This document shows positions 1 to 10,434 of a stretch of 64,000 bases of DNA, piece by piece. Under the pieces are notes generated by a model, which was not told where the DNA came from, ran no database searches, and worked only from the letters and a program-made list of their open reading frames with translations. Position 1 is the stretch's first letter; the number at the start of each line of letters is the position of its first letter. The DNA is from Lunularia cruciata (Eukaryota; Streptophyta; Marchantiopsida; Lunulariales; Lunulariaceae). The translations under genes and the position numbers were made by a program. The DNA lies in NCBI GenBank assembly GCA_948567375.1, contig OX419760.1, positions 2,914,001 to 2,978,000 of the forward strand, written 5' to 3'.

Positions 1-3000
1 TCCTTGCTTCTCTGTTCTTTCCTTGTTACACTTTGCCTTCGCTTTTCTTGTTTGAGTAGGCTCGCCCCTTCCCATGCAGCGCTGATGTTTCTTGCTCCCC
101 GCTTGTGTTACTAACTAACCTTTGCTTGGCAATTTCTCATTGCTGTGTCCTGGATTTTCCCTCTACTAATGGATATTTGTGATTTCGGGGATCCATCAGG
201 TATCTCTCGATTCCTTCCCTCCTTTTACCCATGTTGATTCATTTCTTTCTTGCCCGATCCTCATTATGCAGCTGAGACTCCTGCGTTTATTTATGTGCCT
301 GCACTTCTGCTTGCTCTTTCTTTCCACACTTCCACTTCTGTTCTTCTGTTTTTTGACATTCCCACTACTTATGAGCGGCACTTTAAGGGAGCAACAGAGT
401 TTCCCATGGAACTGATGAGTTTCCGAGCAGAAACTCGGTACAAGGGGTACTGACACCTGCTCAGCTACTTCGGCACTGCATGAGGCATTGATGAAATCGC
501 ATGTGTTTTTGTGGAGGTTTACTATGGCCGCCTTCTGCTTCCCTTTAATGTTTAGTGTCTCAGGACTCAAGCGTCCATAGCGCTTGTTGTGATATACTTT
601 ATATCCTGTCCTCTTACACTTCGCTCTCATTACCCTGTTACACTTCAACTCGATTCTATAGCCACACCATCCGATAACTCTTGTATTGTTCCACTCCTCC
701 ATTCCCCAGCTAATTCCCCAGCTAATTCCCTCCATAGTATTTTTCCTTCTCTCTTTGACTGATTCCTGGTTTGACCTTTCACACCACAGTGTTCCTACCC
801 GACTCCAGCCCATGTTTTTAATTTTCATAGTTCACGCACTGCTTACTGGTGGTCTACTACATAACGTTTTATATTTCTTGCATTCGTTTGCATAGCTGTT
901 ATCAATTTCAAGTTGTTTACTGGTCCTTTAGATTTATGTTATTCTCGATTTGTTGCAATTATGCCTTTGCTTCAGGTTACATTCGAAGCATTCTACCTTA
1001 GGAATTTATCACTATTCTAGCATTGTGCATCACATACATCTTGGTTACCGATCATTTTCATTTCATGAGTTCTGGATAACCCGTTCCCAGAATGACTTCT
1101 GCTCTCATATACCTATATATCCTGTCCTCTTTCGCATCGCTCTGTTACACTGTTACACTTCAATATGTCTCTGCAGAAACACCATCCACTACGCTCCACT
1201 CCTCCCTTCCTCAGCTAATTCCCTCCCTACTATTTTTCCCTCGCCCTTTGCCTGCTTCATGGTTCATACATCCACTACGCTCCCGCATTGTTCCACTCCT
1301 CCCTTCCTCAGCTAATTCCCTGTCTACTATATTTCCCTCGCTCTTTGCCTGCTTCATGGTTCATACCTGACTTTCGATCTCCAGTGTCTCCAATGTTCCT
1401 GCCCAACTCCAGCCTACAGTTTAATTTTCTTCGTTCATGCACCACTTACTGGTGGTCAATCACACAATTTTTTATATTTGTCGGATTCGTTTGAATAGCT
1501 GTTATTGATTTCAAGTTGTTTACTAGTCCTTTAGATATATGTTGTTCTCAATTTGTTGCAATGATGCCTTTGCTTCAGGTTACAGTCGATGGATTCTACT
1601 TTGTGGATTTATCACTATTCTTGCATTGAACATAAAGTATATCTTGGTTACTGATCATATGCATTTGATGAGTTCTGGATCACCCGTTCCTAGAACTGCT
1701 TCTGCTCTCAACTGCCTATATCCAGTCCTCCTTGGCTTCCGGCTTACATTTACGGATGCGCTATTTATATCAGATCAGATGTTTGTTATCTTGTATACAT
1801 TACATATCCTGCATCGCATTTGCATTCACTGAGTTCTGGATCTCCCGTTTGATGAACGGCTTCTGTCCACATTTCTCTATATCCAGTTCTCCTTGGCACT
1901 CATGAGCTTTAGAACAGAAACTCGGTACAAGGGGTATGGGCATTCGCCTGCTACTTCAGCACTGCGTTTGGCACTTATGAAGTCGTATGTGCTTTCGTGG
2001 AGGCTTACTATGACTGCCTTTTTGCTTCCCTCTGTGTTTTTGATGTTTTGGGACTTTTGTGTTCATAACACATGCTGCGATATAATCTTTATCCAGTCCT
2101 CTAATGCTTAGCTGTACTTCCCTAGTTCTCTGAGCGATTTAATACTCTCGGTCTGCACACTCGCGGATCTCCCACGGCTTTCAATTTCCATACTTCTACA
2201 TGGTTCTCGACTTCTGTTTATTTTAATCTTTGTTGTCTGGCTCGTTAAGTCGTCTGCTTTTCCTGTTGATTTTATTTCTCTACATGTGCTGTTGTTCTGT
2301 TTCCGCTTTTGCGATGCATGCTACTTGTACATGGCTGTTACTCTTGATATGCTTCCAGGTTATGTTTATTTATGCTATCATTCGATCAGATGTTCGTTAT
2401 CTTCTACACATTACATATCTTGGATCTCATTTGCATTCAATGACTTCTGGATCTCCCGTTCAATGAACGGCGTCTGTCCTCATTTCTCTATATCCAGTCC
2501 TCCCTTTAATGAGTTCTGGATCCCCTGTTCACCGAATTGCTCCTGCTCTCATGTCCTCGTATCCAGTCCTCCCTCCTCTCCAACCCCCTTCCCCCTCTTT
2601 GGTGAGTGTTCTTGCAGTCTTGCTCTCCGCTCCTACTTTCCATTGGTCTTGCAGTATTGCTCTCTGCTCTTACATTCCTCGCTAGTTACTACCTGCTACT
2701 TCCATTGATCCATGGTCTCAATCTCTGCGCTAGCTGATTACCTTTTACATGCCTGTTCTGTAGAATTGTATTGGTTACTTTGTTTTCCTACGAAATGGTT
2801 GCCTCTCTGCTAATCATGGTTTCTTTTTCAGGTTTTAACGAGGCACGTTTCGTTTCCTTCTCCCGCTCTCAATCAGACGTTTTAGCTCTACTTCCCCGTT
2901 CTCTGAACGATTTCCACGCTTCTTTCTTTGTACCCAAACCAGTTTTAGTTGCGATCTGTCTCAGCATACCGCGCTCTACTCCAACTATCTCCGGCTTCTA

Positions 3001-4440
3001 CTCTCTTTCTTCGCATACCTGTCTGTCTGTCACACGGATCTTCCACGACTTTCGATTTCAAGGCGTCTACTCGATTCCCGACTTCATTTTGACTGAATCT
3101 TTCTCGTCTGGCTCGTCTGGTAGTCAATTTCCCCGTGGTGTTCATTTCTGTACATGTGCTGTTTATCTGTTAATTTTTATTCGATGCATGCTACTTGTTT
3201 ACGGGTGTTGCTCTTTAGATGTTGCTAGGTTGAGTTAACTTCTGCTTACTTTCGATCAGGTGCATCCGTTTCATCTCCTCTCCAGGTTTTATACTAATTT
3301 CGACTTACACATGTTTTGTATATATTCATCTCATTTGCATCTAGCATCTCATTTGCATTCAATGAGTTCTGGATCTCCCGTTCCTCGAACGGCTTTTGTC
3401 CTCATTTTCCTATATCCAGTCCTCCCGTTCATCGAACCGCTTCTGTCCTCATTTCTCTATCTCCAGTCCTCACGATTCCCGATTTCTGATTAACTTAATC
3501 TTTCTCGTCTGGCTCGTTAAGTGGTCGATTTCCGTTGAGTTCATTTATCTACATGCGCTGTTTATCTGTTACCGTTTATTCGATGCATGCTACTTGTATA
3601 TAGGTGTTTCTCTTTAAATGTTTCTAGGTTGCATTTACTTCTGCTTACATTCGATGAGTTGTTTGCATCTCATCTCCTTTCTGGGTTTTATACTAGTTTC
3701 GACTAGCACATGTTTTGTATACATTCCATATCATGCATCTCGTTTGCATTCAATGAGTTCTGGATCTCCCGTCCCTCGAACGGCTTCCGTCCTCATTTCC
3801 CTATATCCAGTCCTCCCCCGATCTTAGAACGGCTCCTGCTCTCATCTCCTCATAGCCAGTTCTCTCACGCCTCGCTCCAACACAGCCAAGACACCATCCA
3901 CTCCTCTCCCACTTCGCTCCGCTCAAACCATCCTCCACTGAAACTATGTTTTTCCTTTTCTTTCGGTTGGACCTTCCTACTCGCTTGATGATCCTCCTAT
4001 GCTTTCAATTTCAGATGCTTGATCTGTTCTCTTTGCTGCTCTTCTTCCATGATGTAAAGTTCACTGCAGGTGCTACTTATGAAATGTATCAAATTCCGTT
4101 CTTGCTTCCGCTATTAAAGTTGTGTTAGATTCACTTCAGTTCTATTTGCATGCGGTCATACATGCATTTCATATGCACGTTCTCGGTTCCATACTTACTT
4201 GGTTCTGGGTCCCCCGTTCTTCGTACGACTTCTGCTCCCATTTCTCAAATATTTTTAAAGTAGTTCCTCCTGTTTTCAGCTGGCTCGTAAACTAGACTCA
4301 AAACTATCTCAACTATTACGGATGTGAAGACTTGCAGGACATCAGCTTCTTATGTACACTGTCATGAATAAGGAGTATCCATGTTTAGAGTACCGACAAA
4401 TGATATCCCATGTATAGAATGCTGACTATCTCTCTGTTTC
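1..4440. repeat. Pyrimidine-rich region of segmental and motif duplications
   Basis: The plus strand is strongly C/T-rich and is built from repeated blocks. About 430 bp at 700-1135 recur at 1305-1740 in the same order: the 'cagctaattccct' stretch, 'ttcaagttgtttact', then 'cctttgcttcaggtta'. A block at about 405-560 recurs at 1890-2045, sharing 'cagaaactcggtacaagggg'. A third recurring block contains 'tcgatgcatgctacttgt' near 2310, 3181 and 3580. Many short reading frames exist on both strands, but their frames are not kept between duplicated blocks, so I do not call genes. A polypyrimidine tract and acceptor follow at 4426-4444, so this may be a long intron or 5' region of the gene whose exon begins at 4445. 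That link is inference. Confidence 0.7.
1067..4250 (+). repeat. Dispersed ~65-bp motif with conserved small hairpin
   Basis: A motif reading 'gagttctggatctcccgttc', then 'cgaacggcttctgtcctc' and ending 'tatatccagtcctcc', occurs near 1067, 1670, 1831, 2441, 2511, 3363, 3755 and 4197, with half copies after the 3363 and 3755 units. It is usually preceded by 'catttgcattcaatga'. Its core is an inverted repeat, CCGTTC-nnn-GAACGG, perfect in the 2441 and 3363 copies and decayed in others, with a variable 3-base loop. The function is unknown. It could be a minisatellite-like unit or a structured RNA element. Confidence 0.65.
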
Positions 4441-4444
4441 TTAG

Positions 4445-4918
4445 GTGGCACTTGCTTACTGTGAAGCAATCAAGGACGGGTCAACTTCTGAGGGACAAGA
4501 ACCACTGATTCAGCATAATTTTCTTGCTGCCTTGGCTAAGAAGGTCGATGACGTACTCAGTTTCTCCAAGTTCTTTGGCGCAGATTCATCTGAATCAGCC
4601 AAAATGCTTGTACCTGATCTAGTCAGATATTTCAATTCAGCTCAATGGCCTTCTGAGGGTAGAACAGGTGTTCAGGATTTCCTCATATATAAAACTTTGT
4701 TGGCTTGCTACCTTTGCTGGTACGATATACCAACAACTAGAGTTGTTCAGTTAGCAGAGCAGCAGCTTCGAGAGATTTTACCAAGTTTCAGAACATACGA
4801 CTCATCAAACCCAGAGTTTTTGTTACCAATCCTGGCCTGTGTTTTACCGGGCACACCAAGTCATGGATTGCTGAGAATCAATCCCTGTCTACCGTTTCTG
4901 GGCGGTAATCACAGCTAG
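4445..4918 (+). CDS. Probable last exon of an unidentified host gene
   Basis: A clean 474-bp reading frame runs from directly after a polypyrimidine tract and AG acceptor ('ctctgtttcttag', AG at 4443-4444) to TAG at 4916-4918. The frame is open from the first base after the AG, so it reads as a 3' terminal exon of 157 codons in phase 0, not as an independent gene starting at a Met. The translation is compositionally normal and probably mostly helical (LAALAKKVDDVLSF, LVRYFNSAQWP, YKTLLACYLCWYDIP, VVQLAEQQLREIL). No transmembrane segment, signal peptide, zinc site or transposon motif is seen. I do not recognise the family. It is the only coding stretch in the window with no stops or frameshifts and no transposon motif. 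Upstream exons were not identified and would lie within or beyond the repeated region to the left. Confidence 0.6.
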   Translation: MALAYCEAIKDGSTSEGQEPLIQHNFLAALAKKVDDVLSFSKFFGADSSESAKMLVPDLVRYFNSAQWPSEGRTGVQDFLIYKTLLACYLCWYDIPTTRVVQLAEQQLREILPSFRTYDSSNPEFLLPILACVLPGTPSHGLLRINPCLPFLGGNHS

Positions 4919-6100
4919 GAAATCTCTTCAAGAGCAAAGTCTGCACACGACTTTCTACCTTCAATCATTCGTTTCATCGAATTTGTAATTAATGATAACG
5001 TAGTTCATTCGATTCAGCTGATCAGTTTCTTTATGTTCTTGAGTAACGCATCATACTTAACCGTTCACGTCTTTGCTGCAGAGTCATTCATTCCTTTCTT
5101 TGAACAAAGACTTCTAACTAGATTAATCAGTCACTAATCAATTGTGAAAGCCATAAATGAATGAAAAAAAGCAAGCCCGCAAAGTAAGCAAAGCACATCA
5201 ATGACGTTAGAAATTTTATAAATGAACAAAGGTTAGTATCTTAATAGGCAATAATTAAGCGCTGTGAAAATTTCATAAATTGACGAGGGGGACTTATATC
5301 CATTAAATTGTGAAATCAATATTACAATTTGCACACCTTAAAACACATGTCCCGTGCGCCACGAACCTCACAGAGCCGGTACTGACAGTAACTTTGATCT
5401 AATCAACCGCCGTGCATTATATTGCACCTAAACGTCCGCAGGGGAGAACTGGATGTCTTAGATGAAGGAAAATTTCGTTCTTGTTGCATCGGAATTGTTC
5501 AATATTTTGTTTAAGTAGTCCTATTTTAATAAGATGATTTCGGGTGGCATTATTAACATTTCAAACATGGAAGCTGCTTTTACCGCTAGTATTATTTCAC
5601 CTCGTCTTACTGCAATTATTATGAATTGTTAGCTTCTATAATAAAAAATGAAGAAATCTTTGTCTATTTCTAAATCATTTTACTGACGAATTATGTTCTA
5701 AAGAGAGAATTCATTTCCAAACGATGAACCAAATACTTTGAAAAAAACGTCTAAAACCGACTCTTTATCGTTTAAGTTGAGAAACAACAATTAGAAATTT
5801 TAGTACTTCATTAACCCTTCAAGAAAACACTTGGAGCAGAGCTCACAAACTTCTGATTGTAAGTCCTTTTCTCTTACATGTAACAGAAATGAGAGTAATT
5901 CGAGATCACTTTGTTGCACTTTTAGCAGATCTGTTGTGCGCATTCCATAAACAAACTGCAAAACAAAATAACATAACATGTTGCATCCACAAATAGGAAT
6001 GTGTCCACAAGATCCACGTAATCAATACTCTAGGATACAACAATGAGGAGATTGCGCATACTATTGCTAAAATCTGTTTATAATTGAGGAGGAGATCAGT
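4919..6100. other. AT-rich non-coding sequence downstream of the host exon
   Basis: This is the presumed 3' UTR and intergenic sequence. It has no reading frame with a recognisable motif, no clear repeat and no structural RNA. A polyadenylation site cannot be assigned with confidence. Confidence 0.5.
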
Positions 6101-6935
6101 AGTTATGGTGTATCCAAGGTTACGATGATGAAAAACTCATCAAACCTTCTCCCCACATCTCCTATCAAACTTGAAGCTGTACTCGACAAACTAGTTGTTG
6201 AGACATCTACACCAACACTACTCGGCTGCAGCTTCAATGCAAATCCCAAAAAAATCTTCACAACAAATCCTAACAATATAAGCAACAACATTTGCATACT
6301 ACCTCCTCTTATTGCTTCTACATTGAGGATGACATTGACTATCAAGACGACAAAACCGATGACAAATGTTTCTACCTCTATGAAAATCTTCTAGATGATA
6401 CTATCATCCCTAAGGATAGCAAAATAGATGTCTTATAGGACAACAAGACTTCCCTAGCCAATTCTAGCGAGACATGCACATAGAATGTGATATACAAGAT
6501 ACAAGATACAACTGAGGTAGGAAACTCTCCAAATTGCGCCATTGTTGCTACCACTAAATACATCATCTCAAAGAGAAATGAAAAAGAGCGGGAAGTCCAT
6601 CAGACCATACCCGATCCAGAATTGCCACACTACTATTTGGACAAACATCCAAAACACACAACAAACACAAGCACTCTACAATTCTAGGTCATGAATGAAT
6701 TCAACAATCAACATATCTCCCATACAGAAGAGGCCCTAGATACATCTGGTTGGGTACCAACAAGCACCCTATGTATCCAGAACTCTTTTGAAAATTTAGT
6801 GATATCTTTACCTACAATTATACAAAATTGATGTGCATGAATCCTAGAACATGTCAACATCAAATATTGCTACATACAAATGCTATTCTGATTCAACCTT
6901 AACCATACATATTGAACCTCATCTACTCCCAAAAG
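6101..6935 (+). other. Unidentified low-complexity stretch upstream of a gypsy pol remnant
   Basis: This contains only short Asn/Thr/Ile-rich reading frames (for example 6125-6394 on the plus strand), without a domain. Because a plus-strand gypsy pol remnant follows directly, it could be the decayed gag or protease part of the same element, but no zinc knuckle or protease motif can be seen. Confidence 0.3.
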
Positions 6936-8990
6936 GTACGGGACAAACTAAACAAAATGTTGAAGTGAAGGTTCATCTATCCTGTAGGAGGAATTGAGAG
7001 GGCATTGCCTATCCTAGTAGTCCCAAAGAAGGATAGAAGAAAAGTAAGGACCTACATCAATTTCCACAAACTAAATGCCCAAACTATACTTGATCATGGA
7101 TGGATATTTTGGTTACAACCAAATTGCTATTGCCTTGGAAGATCATTTTAAAACCATACTTGTCACCGAGTGGGGAACTTATGCCTATCAAGTGATGCCA
7201 TTTGGACTATGGAGAAGTACAAGACAAACTAAAACTCTACTTCAATGACATTTGCATATATAGTTCCCATAATGACCATGTTTGAGTATTGTGGGCTGCT
7301 CTACATATCTGCCAAAATGTCAAGATTCTTTCAATCCACAAAAGTGTCTATTTGTTGTTTCTTGTGGACCTCTCGTAGGCTATTTGGCATGTGAAAATGA
7401 TATCATGGTCAATCCAAGAAAAATCCAAGAAATTGCACAACCCCTTGTACCTAAGATAGTACACAACCTTCAACACTTCTTAGGTTGTATGGAATATTAT
7501 CATCAATTATCCAAATGTATGCTAAGATAACATCTAATCTCATTGCGCTACTACATTCTATGGTGAAGCCCTATCGTTTAGGGCATTTAGCAAGTTGGAT
7601 GCTACTCCTACAAGAATTCTCCTTTTTAATTGAGTACCATCCTGGCAAGTCCATGATAATGCAGACTTCCTTTCCTAAACTACCTTAATATAGATCCCAT
7701 ATATTTTATCTCTTCTATGTGAGGGATCAAGTCACTACTCAATCCACATGGATGGATCAAATTTTTGTAAACATTACTTGTCTACAAAAAGAGTACCATT
7801 TGATTGCCAAACAACCATCATAAGAGCTCTACACTTCCCTTCACAATGTTCCATGGTGACCTTTACCCAATGGACCAAGTACTTCAATGTTGCATTAGCC
7901 CAGAAGAAATTCACGTAGTACTCAAGGCATGCCACTCTAACAAGTTAGGCTATCATTTCTCATGAAAGTTAACTTCTTGCAAAATCTACTTGATAGGCTA
8001 TTGGTGGCCCTCAATCCCTCAGGATGCCAATTGATATGCCCATATGTGTGACTCTTGCCAATGCATTTGAAAACCTACCTCCAAATACGGTATGTACCTC
8101 CATTTGGTATTAGCAACACAACCATTCCAACAATGGGGACTTGAATTTGTGGGACCCATCTATCCCACAGTGTGCCAAACCCACCACTGCAATATCATTG
8201 TAGTGGTAGACTACATCACTAAGTGTGCAGATGCCAAATCCTTCATTAACAACTTGGTAGCTATCACTATTCAATTTTTGCACAGAAACATTATATCCTT
8301 ATTTGGTGTTTTGTTATCTATTGTAACAAATAACGGATCCCACTTCATCAATGATGGAGTGAGGGATCTAACATGAAAGTTCTACCCCATATCATTTGCA
8401 AGCAAATAGCCAAGTACAACATGTTAAACATATCTTGCTTACCATTCTAAAAAAATTGTCAGTCTCAACCCCACCAACTGAGACCAAAAATTACTAGGTA
8501 CATTATGAGCATACTGCACCACCATCAAACTCACTGTAGGATACACTCCCTTCCAGCTTTTTTATAAGCAAGAATCAATTCTACCAATAGAGTTCCCATT
8601 CCCTCCCTTTGCATCCTTACCCATATTGTGAATGGGACATCTTGGTTTCAGGAAGGAGAAACCACATAAAAAGGGTCTTGGCACTCCATAATCTGAGTGA
8701 AAAGTGGTTGTGGGCTCTATATACATATTATACCACCTAGACCAAATAGAATACCCATTTTGATAACAAGACAAAGGAAGTACCACTCTATCAAAAAGAT
8801 TTGGTTCTTAAGTTTAAGGATCGGGTTGGCCAATTCCTTGGCAAATTTGCTAAAAAATAGCTAGGCCCATAAAGGACATGAGAAGTGTTCAACAATAAAT
8901 TGCTTTAGTTGGAACTATTGGATGGAAAAGAACTGGATACTTGTACCAATGGCTCAAGTGCATACCCTATAATTGCCATTACATTCCTCT
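6936..8990 (+). pseudogene. Decayed Ty3/gypsy pol (RT, RNase H edge, integrase)
   Basis: Fragments in shifting frames follow pol order. Reverse transcriptase pieces occur at about 7010-7230: a VVPKKDRRK-like fingers segment, FGYNQIAIALEDHFKT, then WGTYAYQVMPFGL. The catalytic YxDD region is shortened to something like 'YFNDICIYSSH'. A post-RT segment (about 7370-7510) has a GYLACENDIMVNPRKIQEI-type connection. Integrase follows at 8092-8376, with WGLEFVGPI, VVVDYITKCADAKS (first Asp) and TNNGSHFIN, where the second catalytic Asp of the usual TDNGS is Asn. GYTPFQLFY and LPIEFPFP mark the integrase C-terminal part to about 8610, and FKDRVGQFLGKFA continues to about 8960. Internal deletions and many stops show an old, dead copy. 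No LTRs could be matched to it. Confidence 0.75.
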
Positions 8991-9423
8991 AAGGGATCAC
9001 AAAGAGAGAATCCCACAAGAGAGCCACTATTTTGCTATTTCTATTGAGTGAAAGACTAGGAAATCTTGGTTACAAGAAAATCCCTTCTTAGGATTTAAGC
9101 ACCTTCCTAAAATTCTGCAAGATTTTCTGAAGGTACTTACTCTTTCTTGAAAATCCCATCCTAAACACCTCAAAAATTGGGATTCAAGAGGAAGTCATGA
9201 TAGGCACACATTGAAAGCTTCTAAGGGAGCATCTCCTATCCTGCAAGTCATAATGATAGTGACAAATCCAAGAAACTATGGCATTATGATCATAACAAAA
9301 TGCTTTCAATGAAAAGATAGTGCCACATGCGTGACGCTTTGGATACTAACATGAATTAGGCTAAGTGGAATGTGATCTTTCATATCTGATTGAGAAACTG
9401 CATGTCTGGCATGGAAATTTAAA

Positions 9424-9777
9424 TTGGTTAGGGAGGTTATGACTTCTGACAAGGACTTGATTCCAAAAAAGCCCTTGAGAGAACTCAAGCCACCATCGTT
9501 CTATAATTTACAAATCTTGAGTTGTGATGATCTTGATTCTGACAAGGACTTGATTCCAACAAAACCCTTGAGAGATCTCAAGCCACCATCGTTCTATCAT
9601 TTACAAATCTTGAGTTGTGATGATCTTGATTCTTGCATGAGCCAAAACACAAGAACTCAGATTTCTGAGAAAAGTCAGTATAGGAAGCAAACCAAACAAA
9701 GAAAACAAGCAACAAGAACAAAGTTATCAAAGGAGGAATTAGGAAATTCATGTAATGCAAGCAAGAACTTGCCTTGA
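9424..9777 (+). CDS. Short ORF with a tandem 31-residue repeat, unknown
   Basis: This open frame of 117 codons contains two near-identical 93-bp units in tandem (9444-9536 and 9537-9629), each encoding a SDKDLIP..KPLR.LKPPSFY segment that ends LQILSCDDLD. The period is an exact multiple of three, so the duplication keeps frame. The tail is Lys/Arg/Gln-rich. No known domain is recognised. It lies between a gypsy remnant and a coiled-coil protein remnant and may belong to either. Whether it is expressed is unknown. Confidence 0.35.
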   Translation: MVREVMTSDKDLIPKKPLRELKPPSFYNLQILSCDDLDSDKDLIPTKPLRDLKPPSFYHLQILSCDDLDSCMSQNTRTQISEKSQYRKQTKQRKQATRTKLSKEELGNSCNASKNLP

Positions 9778-10434
9778 GAGTGATAGCAAGAGCTCTCTTA
9801 GACAGGTTAGGCCAAATAGGAGAAGAAATTTCTGTTGCTCATACTCAAGAACTGAGTGCCTCAGCTGACAACCATCACAAGGACAGAGTGCTTCTGATCA
9901 ATGCCCTTGAAAGGATTTATAGACAACTTTGTTTAGGAATTTGAAATCTATGCTGACCCAAAATGAGTCAAAGAGAGGTTATTAGCAAGGGAAGGACAAA
10001 TATTGAAAGACATGAACATGGCACCACAAAAGAACATTGAACAAAAGGCACCAATCATTCAGTCTAGTTACTTGTGCAACTTTAGCAATGTAGATCTTGC
10101 CATAAGGAAGAATATGAAGCGTAGAAAGCTATAGAAGTTTGTAGCTCATAAGTACTTCTTGCTAGTAGAGGAAGAGCTCCCAAGGATCTTGGCAATTGAA
10201 ACAAAATCCAAGTGGGGTCCAAAGTAATACATCTACCTGTTCTTGTACCAAGTGACTCCAAATTTTTTGTACCAATTCCCATCATAGAAGATATGATATG
10301 GGACTTATTCTCATTAAGAACAAGGATATAAGATATTCTCCAAGCTTGGAGTGAATTCTATTTGAGCACATAACACTTATATAGGCTTCTATTTTTCAAC
10401 ACTACTTATGGCCTTTCAAGAAGCATGAACAAAA
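9778..10434. other. No recognisable feature
   Basis: AT-rich sequence with short frames only. No motif, terminal repeat or structural RNA is seen. Confidence 0.4.

Noticed and set aside
196..828. 210-codon minus-strand open frame in the pyrimidine-rich region
   Set aside because: It is the complement of C/T-rich repeats, has no domain, and the duplicated block at 1890-2045 does not keep the frame.
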